Below the pieces are notes generated by a model. It worked only from the letters and a program-made list of their open reading frames with translations, was not told where the DNA came from and made no database searches. A stretch of DNA of 64,000 nucleotides from Paraspadella gotoi (taxonomy: Eukaryota > Chaetognatha), in NCBI GenBank assembly GCA_051294375.1, contig CM119264.1, positions 23,782,285 through 23,846,284 of the forward strand, given 5' to 3'. Numbering within the stretch: position 1 is the stretch's first letter; each line of letters begins with the position of its first letter. Made by a program: the position numbers and the translations under genes. Positions 39,241 through 49,392 of this stretch are shown in pieces.

Positions 39241-39884
39241 AAAGAAAAAAGAACAAAATGAAAAAAAGAAAGATATTAGAGATAGAGAAGACAAAAGGAG
39301 AGAAAAAGAAGACATGAGAGAAAATATTAAAAAACATGACAAAGGAAACAGAGAGGAACCAGACTTGAACCAAAAGACAAAACATGGACATACATCCTGA
39401 CATGACGCAAGGAAAGACAAAGGATAATTGCGAGAGTTAGGACACAATATAGGATTTAGATGGAGACAGACAATGACAACATGTAACATAGAAAAATACT
39501 GAGAGTTTTGACACAAGAATGATTGAGGAAAAAAGACATGACACAAAAATGATGAGGCAGACATGACACAAAAGATGAGGCAGCATGACATAAAAGAGAC
39601 GTGCTCGAGCTAAGTAACCCTAGTTAAGGGCGACTCAAGTTCCCTTCTTTGTTCTCGACGTGATTCATTTTAAAACAATGTTTTTTTTTGCTCGATAAAT
39701 AAATTTATTTCTTCCAAACAAAAAATATACCATTTTTTTTTCCTAAATTTTTTTTCCCGCTCTTTTAGTCTTGTTTCGTTCTTCTTTGTTTTCTCCCTTA
39801 ACCTCCCCTTTTGTTTTCGTCGACTTTCTCTCGTTTTCCTCTGCGCGGTCGTAAATTTAAAAGTCTTTCTCTTTCTCTCTCTCA

Positions 39885-39915
<31 letters not shown>

Positions 39916-39926
39916 CTCTTCTCTCT

Positions 39927-39963
<37 letters not shown>

Positions 39964-40004
39964 CTTTGACCGCACTGGTTTAAACCACTTTCCATTCTTC
40001 GTGG

Positions 40005-40046
<42 letters not shown>

Positions 40047-40051
40047 TCTCT

Positions 40052-40093
<42 letters not shown>

Positions 40094-40525
40094 GCATTAT
40101 CATTGAATTTTATCTTCGTCATAATCATAATTTGACATGTGACATCTGCTTTAGCGTCAGCTATTTTTTTATTCTTACTGAAATGCACTTATTTTCATAT
40201 GTCTTATTTACATTATATGATAAAATATTCTCGACTATGTCATTCTAGTCAACAACTTCATCTTCTTGATCTCTTCGCCACATTTTTTAAACTTTTTTTT
40301 CATGTCGTTTAACGACAATTTTATTTAATATTAAGCATTATACAATAGCATAAATCACTGATGTATTACATCAGCAACAAAATACATAAATATAGAATTA
40401 AAAAGGCGTGAAGAAAAACTATCTTTCGAGATATTTTTCTATATCTTATTTTCGATCACCTTTCTTAGATCATCTCCATTCACCATCTCTCTCTCTCACC
40501 ATCTCCTCACATCTGTTCCCTACAG

Positions 40526-40682
40526 GCAGCGCAGTCTGGATCAAGCTCAACGACGACGATGTCTTCGAGAAAGTCCTCTTCCTCGGAGCGGCCCCGTCGA
40601 TCAATCCATCGATCTCCACAAATACGGATACAAGATAAGCGGGAAGACGAACACTCTCCTCGTCAGAACGTCACTTTCGAGG
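40526..40682 (+). pseudogene. Broken copy of exon 2 in the inverted arm
   Basis: Copy of exon 2 on the opposite strand, with the same acceptor (CCTACAG|GCAGC) and donor (TCGAGG|GTAAGG). It is 157 nt instead of 159 because of two single-base losses, one at CTCGG(G)AGC and one at GTCA(A)GAAC. A base change also turns AAGAGAAGC into AAGATAAGC. The frame shifts after VLFLG and runs to a stop. It lies in the right arm of the large inverted repeat, whose sequence has indel-type errors throughout, so it may be sequencing noise and not a true pseudogene. Confidence 0.75.
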
Positions 40683-41162
40683 GTAAGGTTTTTGGGAGGT
40701 AAGGGGGGGCTGAGGAAATGCCTGGAGAATAGCCTGTTGGAATGCCTGAGGAATGACTGGAGAAATGCTGAAGAAATTGAGGCCAATCTTCCTGCTTGAG
40801 GTTAAGATCTGAAAGTTGGGTTCGCTTTTGGTCAGAAATTTTATTCTTATTTCGTATTGCCAGTGACTCGCTCGTTGCAATGGAATTGGTACCACCATTT
40901 ATTACATTATCCATTCGTTCAATGATAAGCTCGCTTGTTCGCTGGCGGGACATAAAGGAGTCTCTAACAGTGCGCTTCGGGCTTCGTGTGTTTAATTTCT
41001 TTTTTTTAAATACCCGTAAATTCATGTGTCAGAAAAGTCCCGGATTGGAAACGATTGCTGATTTTGAAACCAACCGCTGAACTTGTTGGTTCAAAGCCGA
41101 GGCGAGCTGCAGTTCGAGATTTCCCTTTGAGAATGAGGAAGATAAACGTAGATTCGATTCTG

Positions 41163-41212
<50 letters not shown>

Positions 41213-41349
41213 GAGAGAGAGACGAGAGAGGATAAACGGGGATCCGAATGGGATGGGACTTTGCCGCGCCTGCCGTTCTCTTTTCCCTTTGGTGGCAGAC
41301 AAAGCGAGAGAGCGAGAGATTGCAGAGTGCGTGAATGAGAGGGAGGGAA

Positions 41350-41404
<55 letters not shown>

Positions 41405-42784
41405 GAACGCGCATCTATAGCCGTTAAACAACGCGATAGTGAAACTCCGGTTTCATCTTGAATGGATTGTAAACCATAAAAGAAATTTAAAACCATTAGG
41501 GAGGGAGAGAGAGAGAGAAGGAGAGAGAGAGAGAGAAAGAGAGAGAGCGACCAGGCAGCCAAGGAGCATGTGTCGCGGCCGTCGTTATTGCGATACTGTA
41601 ACTCTCTCTCGCTTTCGCTCTCTCTCTCTCTGCTCGCCTCTCCCACGGAGAGAGAGCGAGAGTGAGTGAGAGAGAAAGAGGTAGAGGGTACACACACACA
41701 CAGAGGAGAGAGAGAGCGAGAGAGAGAGAGAGAGCGAGAGAGAGAGAGAGTTTCTCTATTTTCACCAACAATGAGAAAAAGGTAACGGGAGACGCGCGCT
41801 GGAGGAAAGAAGGAAGAAAATGAAAGAAGGAAAGAAGAGGAAAAATTTCTCGATTTTTCATTTTAACGATTTTCGCGATTTTGATTTTTGCGATTCTCCA
41901 TCATATTTTCCCTCCGGCGTCCGCGGCGGCGGCGGGAATTTCTTTTTTTCCGGCGTCGGCAAGAATCGTTTTCTTCCAGCGGTGGAGGACGCCGGTAGAG
42001 ACGGCGGCGGCGCGGCGGCGGCGTTTTTTGCCACCTGCGGTCGGAGGAGGAAAAATAGTCCGACGGCGATGGTATTCTAACTCGAGGGAATCTCCGGTCG
42101 TCTTCGTCGTCGTCATCGTCGTCGTTGTTGTCTTTGGCACCTGGTTCCCAGGCCGTGGGAGGTTTCCGCCTTTTTTTTTCCCGGTCCTCGGCCATTTCCG
42201 GCAAATTACGAGAAACACTTCCGAGCGCGACGGAAGAACCCCTTCCGGTCAGGAGAGTCTCGAGAAAAAAGGGTGTGGCAAGTGTTTTTGGTGCTTTGTT
42301 CCTCCGGCTCTTGATAGATCCTTTTTATGTCTTTTAGCCGAGGTTCGTTTTGCTTAGAAAGACGTTTATTTTCCGACTCTTTGTTAATTCGGGTCGTTTT
42401 ATTGTTAGAAAGTGCAATTTAACAGAAAAACAACAAAAGGGTTGTTAAATTACTAGTTGGTTTCATTGACTAAATAACGCAATATTTCCATTTTATCGTC
42501 GAAATGTTTCATAAATAACGGCTAGAATGCACGTAATTGCTAAAAAGCGCGATAAAAATGAATTAGGTAATTAATAGCTGCGAAATAGTAATAAATGAAT
42601 TAGGTAATGAATTAGCTGCGAAAATATAATAAATGAATTAGGTAATGAATTAGCTGAATTGTAATAAATGAAGGGCGCGATCGTAATAGCGTTAATGCTC
42701 GTCTCAACGACAGAATTTCATTAATTTAATGAAAATACCGCAAACCACGCCAGAAAAAGAAACGAATAAAATTTCGTTTTCTTC

Positions 42785-42826
<42 letters not shown>

Positions 42827-42834
42827 CTTCTCTC

Positions 42835-42877
<43 letters not shown>

Positions 42878-42906
42878 CCAATATTAATAGTTTTTTTTCT
42901 TTCCCT

Positions 42907-42907
42907 C

Positions 42908-42941
<34 letters not shown>

Positions 42942-43673
42942 CGGTTGGTAGTAGAACGGTCAACGACGACTTTACCGACGAAATGAGTTTTAAAAGTTAA
43001 TCGCAAAATTGCTAATTGGAGGAAATAATTGAGTTTAATCCTCAGCGGCGAAGATCAGCGGAGCGCAATGCGGAATGCCGGGAAACTAATAATAAATTTA
43101 TGTAATTATTGATAAATAAAAAAATGTCTCTTAGCAGTCTTAATTAAAATAAAGAAAGAGTAAAAAAGCAGCATCTGCCAGCAGAAGCAGCAACAGCAAC
43201 ATCACTGAACTCACCGGACAAAGACACGCAGTCGAAGGCGACGTCTGTTCCAACAGGAACGACAGTCTGGAACTGTTGAATGCACTCGGCGGAAGGAAAG
43301 ATGAGAAAGAGGAGGATGCAGGGCAGCAGGGCGGCCAGCAGAGGCGAGATCAGGGCGGAAGGGTGAGGAAGGCCGGGAGAAGATCGTGGCGGCGAAACTC
43401 TGGAACTAGACGAGCGTCGTCGTCGCGGCGTCGTCGTCGTCATTCTCATCGTCGTCGTCGTCGTCGAGGTTGAGGGAGAGAGATTGAGGGAAAGATGGAG
43501 ATAGAGATGTTACTGATGTAGATGGAGATGGAAATATGGAGAGAAGAAGAGTTGGATAGAGAGGGAGATTGCGGTTAATCTAGGAAGGAAGTGGAGGATA
43601 AAGACGAAGGGAGACGACGATGATCCCACGGCGAACTAGATGACGAACTTCTTCGTGCGGCGAACGAAGGGCG
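42907..43673 (-). repeat. Exon 1 block, inverted partial copy with the intact exon
   Basis: Reverse complement of about 34260-35030. It begins in a (GAT)n tract and ends at a 10-N gap (43674-43683) inside the TTCGCCC heptamer zone. This copy holds the exon 1 that splices in frame. Confidence 0.9.
43215..43449 (-). CDS. Ig-domain membrane protein, exon 1 (signal peptide, start of Ig1)
   Basis: First coding exon of the three-Ig membrane protein, codons 1-78 plus one base. From the ATG at 43449 the N terminus is Thr/Arg/Ser-rich with a run of five Arg, then a hydrophobic stretch (about residues 31-53, ALISPLLAALLPCILLFLIF) ending PSA before Glu-Cys, which looks like a signal peptide with a long basic n-region. 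The mature part begins ECIQQFQTVVPVGTDVAFDC, strands A-B of Ig1, with C74 as the first canonical cysteine. The donor is TCCG|GTGAGT, phase 1, and joins exon 2 to give LSGSAVWIK. The start is uncertain because a (GAC)n-like microsatellite lies over the first codons and reads in other frames in two other copies of this exon. The extracellular side and an adhesion role are family-based inference. Confidence 0.72.
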
Positions 43674-43683
43674 NNNNNNNNNN

Positions 43684-44707
43684 TATAAACAATTATTGGA
43701 ATATTTGCGACTTAATCTCAGTTATTCCGCTACTATGAAAAAGTGCGAGAAAGCAATAAAGATATGTTGTGGAAATGCGTAAGTATTAAATATATTTCTG
43801 AATGGTAATTCAAATGTGTTGCGCCGCAGTGACAGTCTTATCACGTGTATTTCTTGTGACATAACATGATATGATGTGACATGACTACATGACTACAATA
43901 ACAATGTATTTCTAACACGCACTGCATCGAAATTTTGTTTTTTATTTGTTATAGTTTTAGGATTTCCATAAGGTGGCTCTAGCAGTCCCTTAGATTTGAT
44001 GTTTTTTCGTGTCTTGACAAATGAGCAACCAATTATATGCAGGTTATAAGCGTTTTTAACGTAAGTGGGACAGACCACGGAACAGACATATCGACTGATG
44101 GAACAATGGACCGACGGACCAACTGATGGTCCAACAGACCGATCAAAAAGTGACTTCTTGAGTTGCTCCACGAGTACTCGTGGCGCAACTAATAAAAGAC
44201 GGAATTTTGATGCAGTGCATGTCATAAATATACGGGCTAAAAAAGTTATTGTAGTCATGTAGTCATGTTATGTCACCTCATGGCATGTCTTGTCAAGTCA
44301 TGTCATGTCATGTCACGAGAAATACACGTGATAAGGCAGATACTGCGGCGCAACACATTTGTTTTTCCAGCATGGTCCACTCAAAAAATAGTTTTCTTTT
44401 TCTTTGAGTATAAAACTTTTTTCTTCCTGTCGACCTTAAAGGTTTTTTAAAAGTTTTTATTGTCAAAGAAACTTGAGGTGAATTTGAAATTTTAAACGCG
44501 CGTCGTCGTCGTTATTATGGTTGTGGTCGTCGTCATTATAGTCGTTGCGCTTGCCGTCGTCAAGCCGGTAAACTCATGTACAGAAAGGGCAAAGAGGCAA
44601 AAAAGTAAAAAAAAAGTACTAGAGCCCAGAATAGCGAGAAAGAAGCGAATAAAATAAAGCGTCGATGGCAAGAAAAAGTAGGAAATTCGAAGCAGAGAGT
44701 CAAAAGC
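43684..44707 (-). repeat. Inverted copy of 35413-36424
   Basis: Bounded by a 10-N gap on the left and a 25-N gap on the right. Its first 16 bases (TATAAACAATTATTGG) overlap the last bases of the left inverted arm near 33570-33584, suggesting that it is the true continuation of that arm. Confidence 0.88.
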
Positions 44708-44732
44708 NNNNNNNNNNNNNNNNNNNNNNNNN

Positions 44733-46873
44733 ACATACCTGTTTTCATTCTCTGCTGATTCACATCAATAACATCATCTACTGTTCCACGACTGGGCGAG
44801 AATATTATGTTTCATACCTAACTAGGAATGAAAAAGCGATTTCATTGTTCTCCAAAAAGATCTGCAGGAACTTTATTCTTCACACCACAGTGGACAACAC
44901 TTCACACGAATTGAATCGCCGGCCAAACCGGTGAGGTGGAGGAAGGTTGGAGACCTGTGGCGGATCGTTTCACATGCAATTTTAGTAATTTCGATAAAAG
45001 AATTTCGACGGATGCGGCAGGTCAAAATTTGTGAAAATTTTCCGCGCGCCAATCGACCGGTTTTTTTCGGTTGAATCTTCGAAAGTTTTTCGTGATTTCG
45101 TTTTTTTTTTTTTTCTCGCAAATTCCGAATCAAATTTAGCAGAGACAGCAAGAAAAAAAACAACCGAGGAAATATTTATATTTTCGAATTCGGGACACAG
45201 CCGGGATTCAATTGTCCGAGTTTTTCCGTACTGAATAGTCATCAATTGATTGGACTGTTCCTTTCGTACAGCGTTTACCTTCGCTTTCGTCGCGCGGCTT
45301 TTCGCTCGTCATTCGCGCGATGTTCGCCAGATGTCGCGCCTTTTCGGCCTCGGCCATTCGCGAGACCTTAATCTAAGGAGAAGGCGTTCATTCTTGCTTA
45401 CCCCTTCGTCTTTTCGCCTTCGCGCCTTCATCGCTTCGGCTTCGCCTTCGCCTTCGGGCCTAGACGCGCTTCGCCTTAGTGTTGCCGTCACGAAGAGTTC
45501 GTCATCATGAGTTCGCCGTGCGGATCATTCGTCGTCTCCTTTCGTCTTCTATCCTCCCATTTCTTCACTCAGATAAACCCGGCAATCTCCTCTCTATCCC
45601 CTTCTTCTCTTCCATATGTTCCATCTCCATCTACATTCAGTACCTCTATCTCATCTTTTCCTCAATCGTCTCGTCCCTAACGCTGAGGCGACGACGAAGA
45701 CGACTGAAGAATGGACGAGAGAACGACGGCCGACGACGGACGGACGGCTCGTCTAGTCCAACAGAAGTTTGCTCGGCCGACCACGCGATCTTTCTCCTCT
45801 CCGGCTTCCTCACTTCCGGTCGCGCCCTGATCTGCCTCGCTGGCTGCTGGTCCGCCTGCTGCCCTACTGCACTCGTCAACCCTGGCTCTTCCTCATCTTT
45901 CTGTGTTTCCTTCCACGCCGAGTGCATTCACGAGTTTCCAACTGTCGTTCTAGTTGGAGGGAGCGGACGTCGCCTTTCGAGACCCTGACGTGTCTGTCTC
46001 CCGGGTGAGTTCAGTGTGACGGTTATGCTGTTGCTGCTTCTTGGCTTGGCAGATGCTGCTTTTTTTCTGCCTTCTTTATTTTAACTTAGAACTGCTGGTT
46101 GCTACAGACCCCATTTTTTTATTTTCATTACAATAATTACAACATTAAGATTTTTATTAGTTTTTCCCGGCATTTTTCTCCGCATTGCGCTCCGACTGAT
46201 ACTTCGCCGCTGGGATTAACTCAAATTATTTCCTCCACATTACAATTTTTTGCGATTAAAACACTACTTTTAAAACTCATAAATTTCGTCGGTAAAGTCG
46301 TCTTGACACGTTCTATCTAAAAAACAAAATAGAGAAAAAAAAACTAAAATCTACCCCTGAGCACCGTCATCCATCCATCATCATCGATCATCATCATCAT
46401 ATCATCATCATCATCATCATCATCAATCACCATCATACATGCATCAGTCGAGAGTGATCATCTCAATCATATCCGTCATCATCAGTCGTGAAAACTAAAT
46501 TATCATCATAACTTAATTTACCTCTATTACTAGCATAATCTTCACATTAATATTCTCCTCCTACCTACGATTCATTTTCTCTCACTCTCTCGCCTTCTTC
46601 CCGCGCTTTCATCCAACAGGCCATTTCCGCACCTCTCCACCGCTGCCCACCTGCGCTCTTTCATTTAAGTCTTTCTTTTCTTTCCGCGTGATTTCAATTT
46701 CAATTAAGCCGGGCACCTTGCGCAATTTGGACCTTTTTCCTTCTTCTCCCGGCGTCTCCCACCACCCACCCACCTCCTGCCCTTCAATTTTGCCCCCTCG
46801 CTGCGCCCCCTCTATGTTCTCGAAGAGGTTTTCACCCAGGCACGCATTTTGGCTATGTTTTTTTTTTTTTCAT
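44733..46873 (+). repeat. Exon 1 block, second forward copy
   Basis: Direct copy of 33585-35412, starting immediately after a 25-N gap. It is nearly perfect for about 270 bp, then increasingly indel-ridden, and stops matching at the same TTTTTTCATG point as the first copy. Confidence 0.88.
45705..46004 (+). pseudogene. Heavily damaged third copy of exon 1
   Basis: Third copy of exon 1, same orientation as the one at 34490-34735. The phrase for ECI..F..VV is still visible around 45920-45960 and the donor context GGGTGAGTTCAGTG is kept, but there are many small insertions and no frame stays open across it. The surrounding 45250-46870 is equally noisy relative to 34100-35412, while 44733-45000 just upstream is nearly perfect. 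That is an abrupt quality change inside one repeat. Confidence 0.6.
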
Positions 46874-47100
46874 GAATGGCGAAGGGCGAAATGCGAAAGG
46901 CGAAGGGTAAAGGACGAAGAGTGAACAGTCAATCAATATGACTAATCAGACGAAAGACTCGACAATGAATCCGACGAATTGAAATTAAATTTCCTCGTTT
47001 TTAAATTTGATGGAATTTGCGAGAAAAAAAAAACGAAATCACGAAAACTTCGAAGATTCACCGAAATAAACGTCGATTGGCGAAAATTCACAAATTTTGA
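46874..47100 (-). repeat. Diverged inverted copy of about 33800-34270
   Basis: Starts in GGCGAAGGGCGAAA heptamers, then matches the reverse complement of the TTTCTCGCAAATTTCGATCA region. It is the point where duplicated material gives way to unique sequence toward the right. Confidence 0.7.
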
Positions 47101-47715
47101 CGGAATTCGAAGCAAATTTGACTGTGAAAGTCGCCATGGCTCACCGGGCGATTAATTCGTGAAAATATTCTGCAGTGGAGAACATGAAATGTTCGCTTTA
47201 GTTTGGAACATAAAATGTTCCCTAGTGTTTGGAACAAATGATGTTGAGCAGAGAATGAAAACAGAGTAACGAGTTTTCTTTGAGTCGCAGGAAAAATCGA
47301 TTTTAAAAATTTTGAAGAATCATTTTTTTTTCTTTTGGTCGATGAACGAACATGAAAACCTGGAAAAGAGAAGAATGAAGGTAAGTTAAAACGAAGGTTC
47401 AGGTTTTGCATCTTTAGAAGTGAGTGAATATTGAATAATATCTTAACTTATAGTTAATTATAGTTAATTCCTTTCTTTCAAAAAACGTCACCAGTTGGAC
47501 ATCTGGGATTAATATTTGATTATTTAAAATTTAAAAAATGAGCTAATCCAGTTTTAAGAATTACAATCTGCGCAAGATTCTTGGCGCCAAATTTGAAAAA
47601 AGATTTTTTTTCCTTTTTGTTATCGATTAATGATGAGAATAAAAAAAATATTATCAACGCAAATCCAATTCACGCGATATCTCAGCCGATATTCGCTTTG
47701 ACTTCTTAATGAATC

Positions 47716-47769
<54 letters not shown>

Positions 47770-47776
47770 AGAGAAG

Positions 47777-47807
<31 letters not shown>

Positions 47808-47920
47808 CGTGTTTTTTATGAGGATGTCAAGGAGAAAAAAGAAATTCCGGCGACTTTGAGGCTCCCGTTAAAAGCGGAGTTCCGACTACTCGGAGATTCG
47901 CGCCTTCCCTGGCACAATGG

Positions 47921-47934
47921 TTACCATGGAAACG
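47921..47934. promoter_or_regulatory. X-box-like palindromic site (RFX-type)
   Basis: GTTACCATGGAAAC fits the RYYNYY-AT-RRNRAC X-box consensus bound by RFX factors. It lies upstream of exon 1 in gene sense: 4.5 kb as assembled, perhaps nearer if the intervening block copies are redundant. Roughly two chance matches to so loose a consensus are expected in this window. Confidence 0.25.
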
Positions 47935-48231
47935 ACAACAATTCAAAGTGCACCCACATGAAATTTATGGCCCTTCTTTCCAGGAACGAGTATGGAAAAG
48001 GAATAAGAAGGTTTTCTCGCTTTTTTTTCTCTCTTTTTTTGTTCTTTCCAAAATTCTTTCTTTCCTTTTTTTTTCTTTCTTTCCTTTCTACTTTTGTTTC
48101 GCTCTCTCCTTCTCTTCTCGTAACTTGCGCGCATGCGTGTAAGAATCCTGTAAAAGCGAATGTAAGACTTTCACTCTCAAAGTCGGCAACGCGATGGAGG
48201 AAAGATGGAGGATAGAACTAAAGAAAAAAAA

Positions 48232-48293
48232 TAAAGAAAGAAAGAAAGAAAGAAAGAATAAAAGAAAGAAAGAAAGAAAGAAAGAAAGAATAA

Positions 48294-48353
<60 letters not shown>

Positions 48354-48355
48354 AA
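48232..48355. repeat. (AAAG)n microsatellite
   Basis: About 30 AAAG units with AATAA interruptions. Confidence 0.93.
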
Positions 48356-48448
48356 AAAGGGGAAAAAAGAAGAAAAAAAAGGAAAGAAACAAGAAAGAAA
48401 TAAATAGAGAAACAAAGATATAATGAAATAAAAAATAAAGAAAGAAAC

Positions 48449-48487
<39 letters not shown>

Positions 48488-49339
48488 CAAAGAAAGAAAA
48501 AAAGAAAGAAAGAACAAGCACAATTGAACTAAATTAGAGTAAATATGAAAAAAAACGAGACCTAACCAAGAAAACTCTCGAAAAAATATGGAGAGGCGAA
48601 TCGGAATAAGGGGAAAAGATCACAACTGCCAAAAAAAGCAGAGAAAACGAAGATAAAAAGAGAAAAACGGAAAAAAAAGGGAAAAAACGCGTGGAAATTA
48701 AAGAAATAACATGGAACCGAACCCCAGACGGAAATCCAGCCAAGTGCAACATATTCGTAGGAATTGGAATCCGACTCTGCAAATATCCTTGTTTTCTTTG
48801 TGGAANNNNNNNNNNNNNNNNNNNNNNNNNNNNNNNNNNNNNNNNNNNNNNNNNNNNNNNNNNNNNNNNNNNNNNNNNNNNNNNNNNNNNNNNNNNNNNN
48901 NNNNNNNNNNNNNNNNNNNNNNNNNNNNNNNNNNNNNNNNNNNNNNNNNNNNNNNNNNNNNNNNNNNNNNNNNNNNNNNNNNNNNNNNNNNNNNNNNNNN
49001 NNNNNNNNNNNNNNNNNNNNNNNNNNNNNNNNNNNNNNCCCCCACCCGGATGTTCCCTCCAACGCTCTCACAATCACTATCCAAAACGCTCGCCAAAAAG
49101 CTCTCCCAAATCTCTCTCTGTATCAAACGAGTGTAATGTAATGTATATTCAAAGATAACTTTTTAGTGCGAGAAAATTGTCTCGATTATTTTCGTGGGGA
49201 AATTTTCGTACGGAAATAAAATATTTATTCGTTTTTCTTCTGATTGAAGCTTCTTTCAAAAAATCATCAGCGATAAGATTCCGCAGAATGTTTCTTTTAT
49301 TGGAGCGGTGAGAAATAAAGAGAGAGGAGAGAGCAAGAG

Positions 49340-49392
<53 letters not shown>

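Larger units (their letters stand above)
37948..42783 (-). repeat. Large inverted repeat, right arm
   Basis: Reverse complement of 29276-33584 with frequent single-base indels. It is longer mainly because of the 95-bp tandem array at 38570-39240 and CT sequence that is N in the left arm. It carries the broken exon 2 copy. Confidence 0.93.
31588..43214. other. Intron 1 as assembled
   Basis: 11.6 kb between exons 1 and 2, most of it duplicated or inverted material that may not belong there. If the copies are assembly redundancy the true intron is much shorter. Gaps lie at 32043-32238 and 36425-36449 (25 N). Confidence 0.5.

Noticed and set aside
34490-40682. A plus-strand gene joining the exon 1 copy at 34.6 kb to the exon 2 copy at 40.5 kb
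   Set aside because: Both exon copies are frameshifted, the first has a damaged donor, and no plus-strand copies of exons 3-8 exist.
48194-48523. Long Lys/Glu and Phe/Leu/Ser open frames on both strands
   Set aside because: They are translations of (AAAG)n and stay open in several frames at once; not genes. The same holds for the CT/GA frames (Ser-Leu or Arg-Glu) throughout the window.
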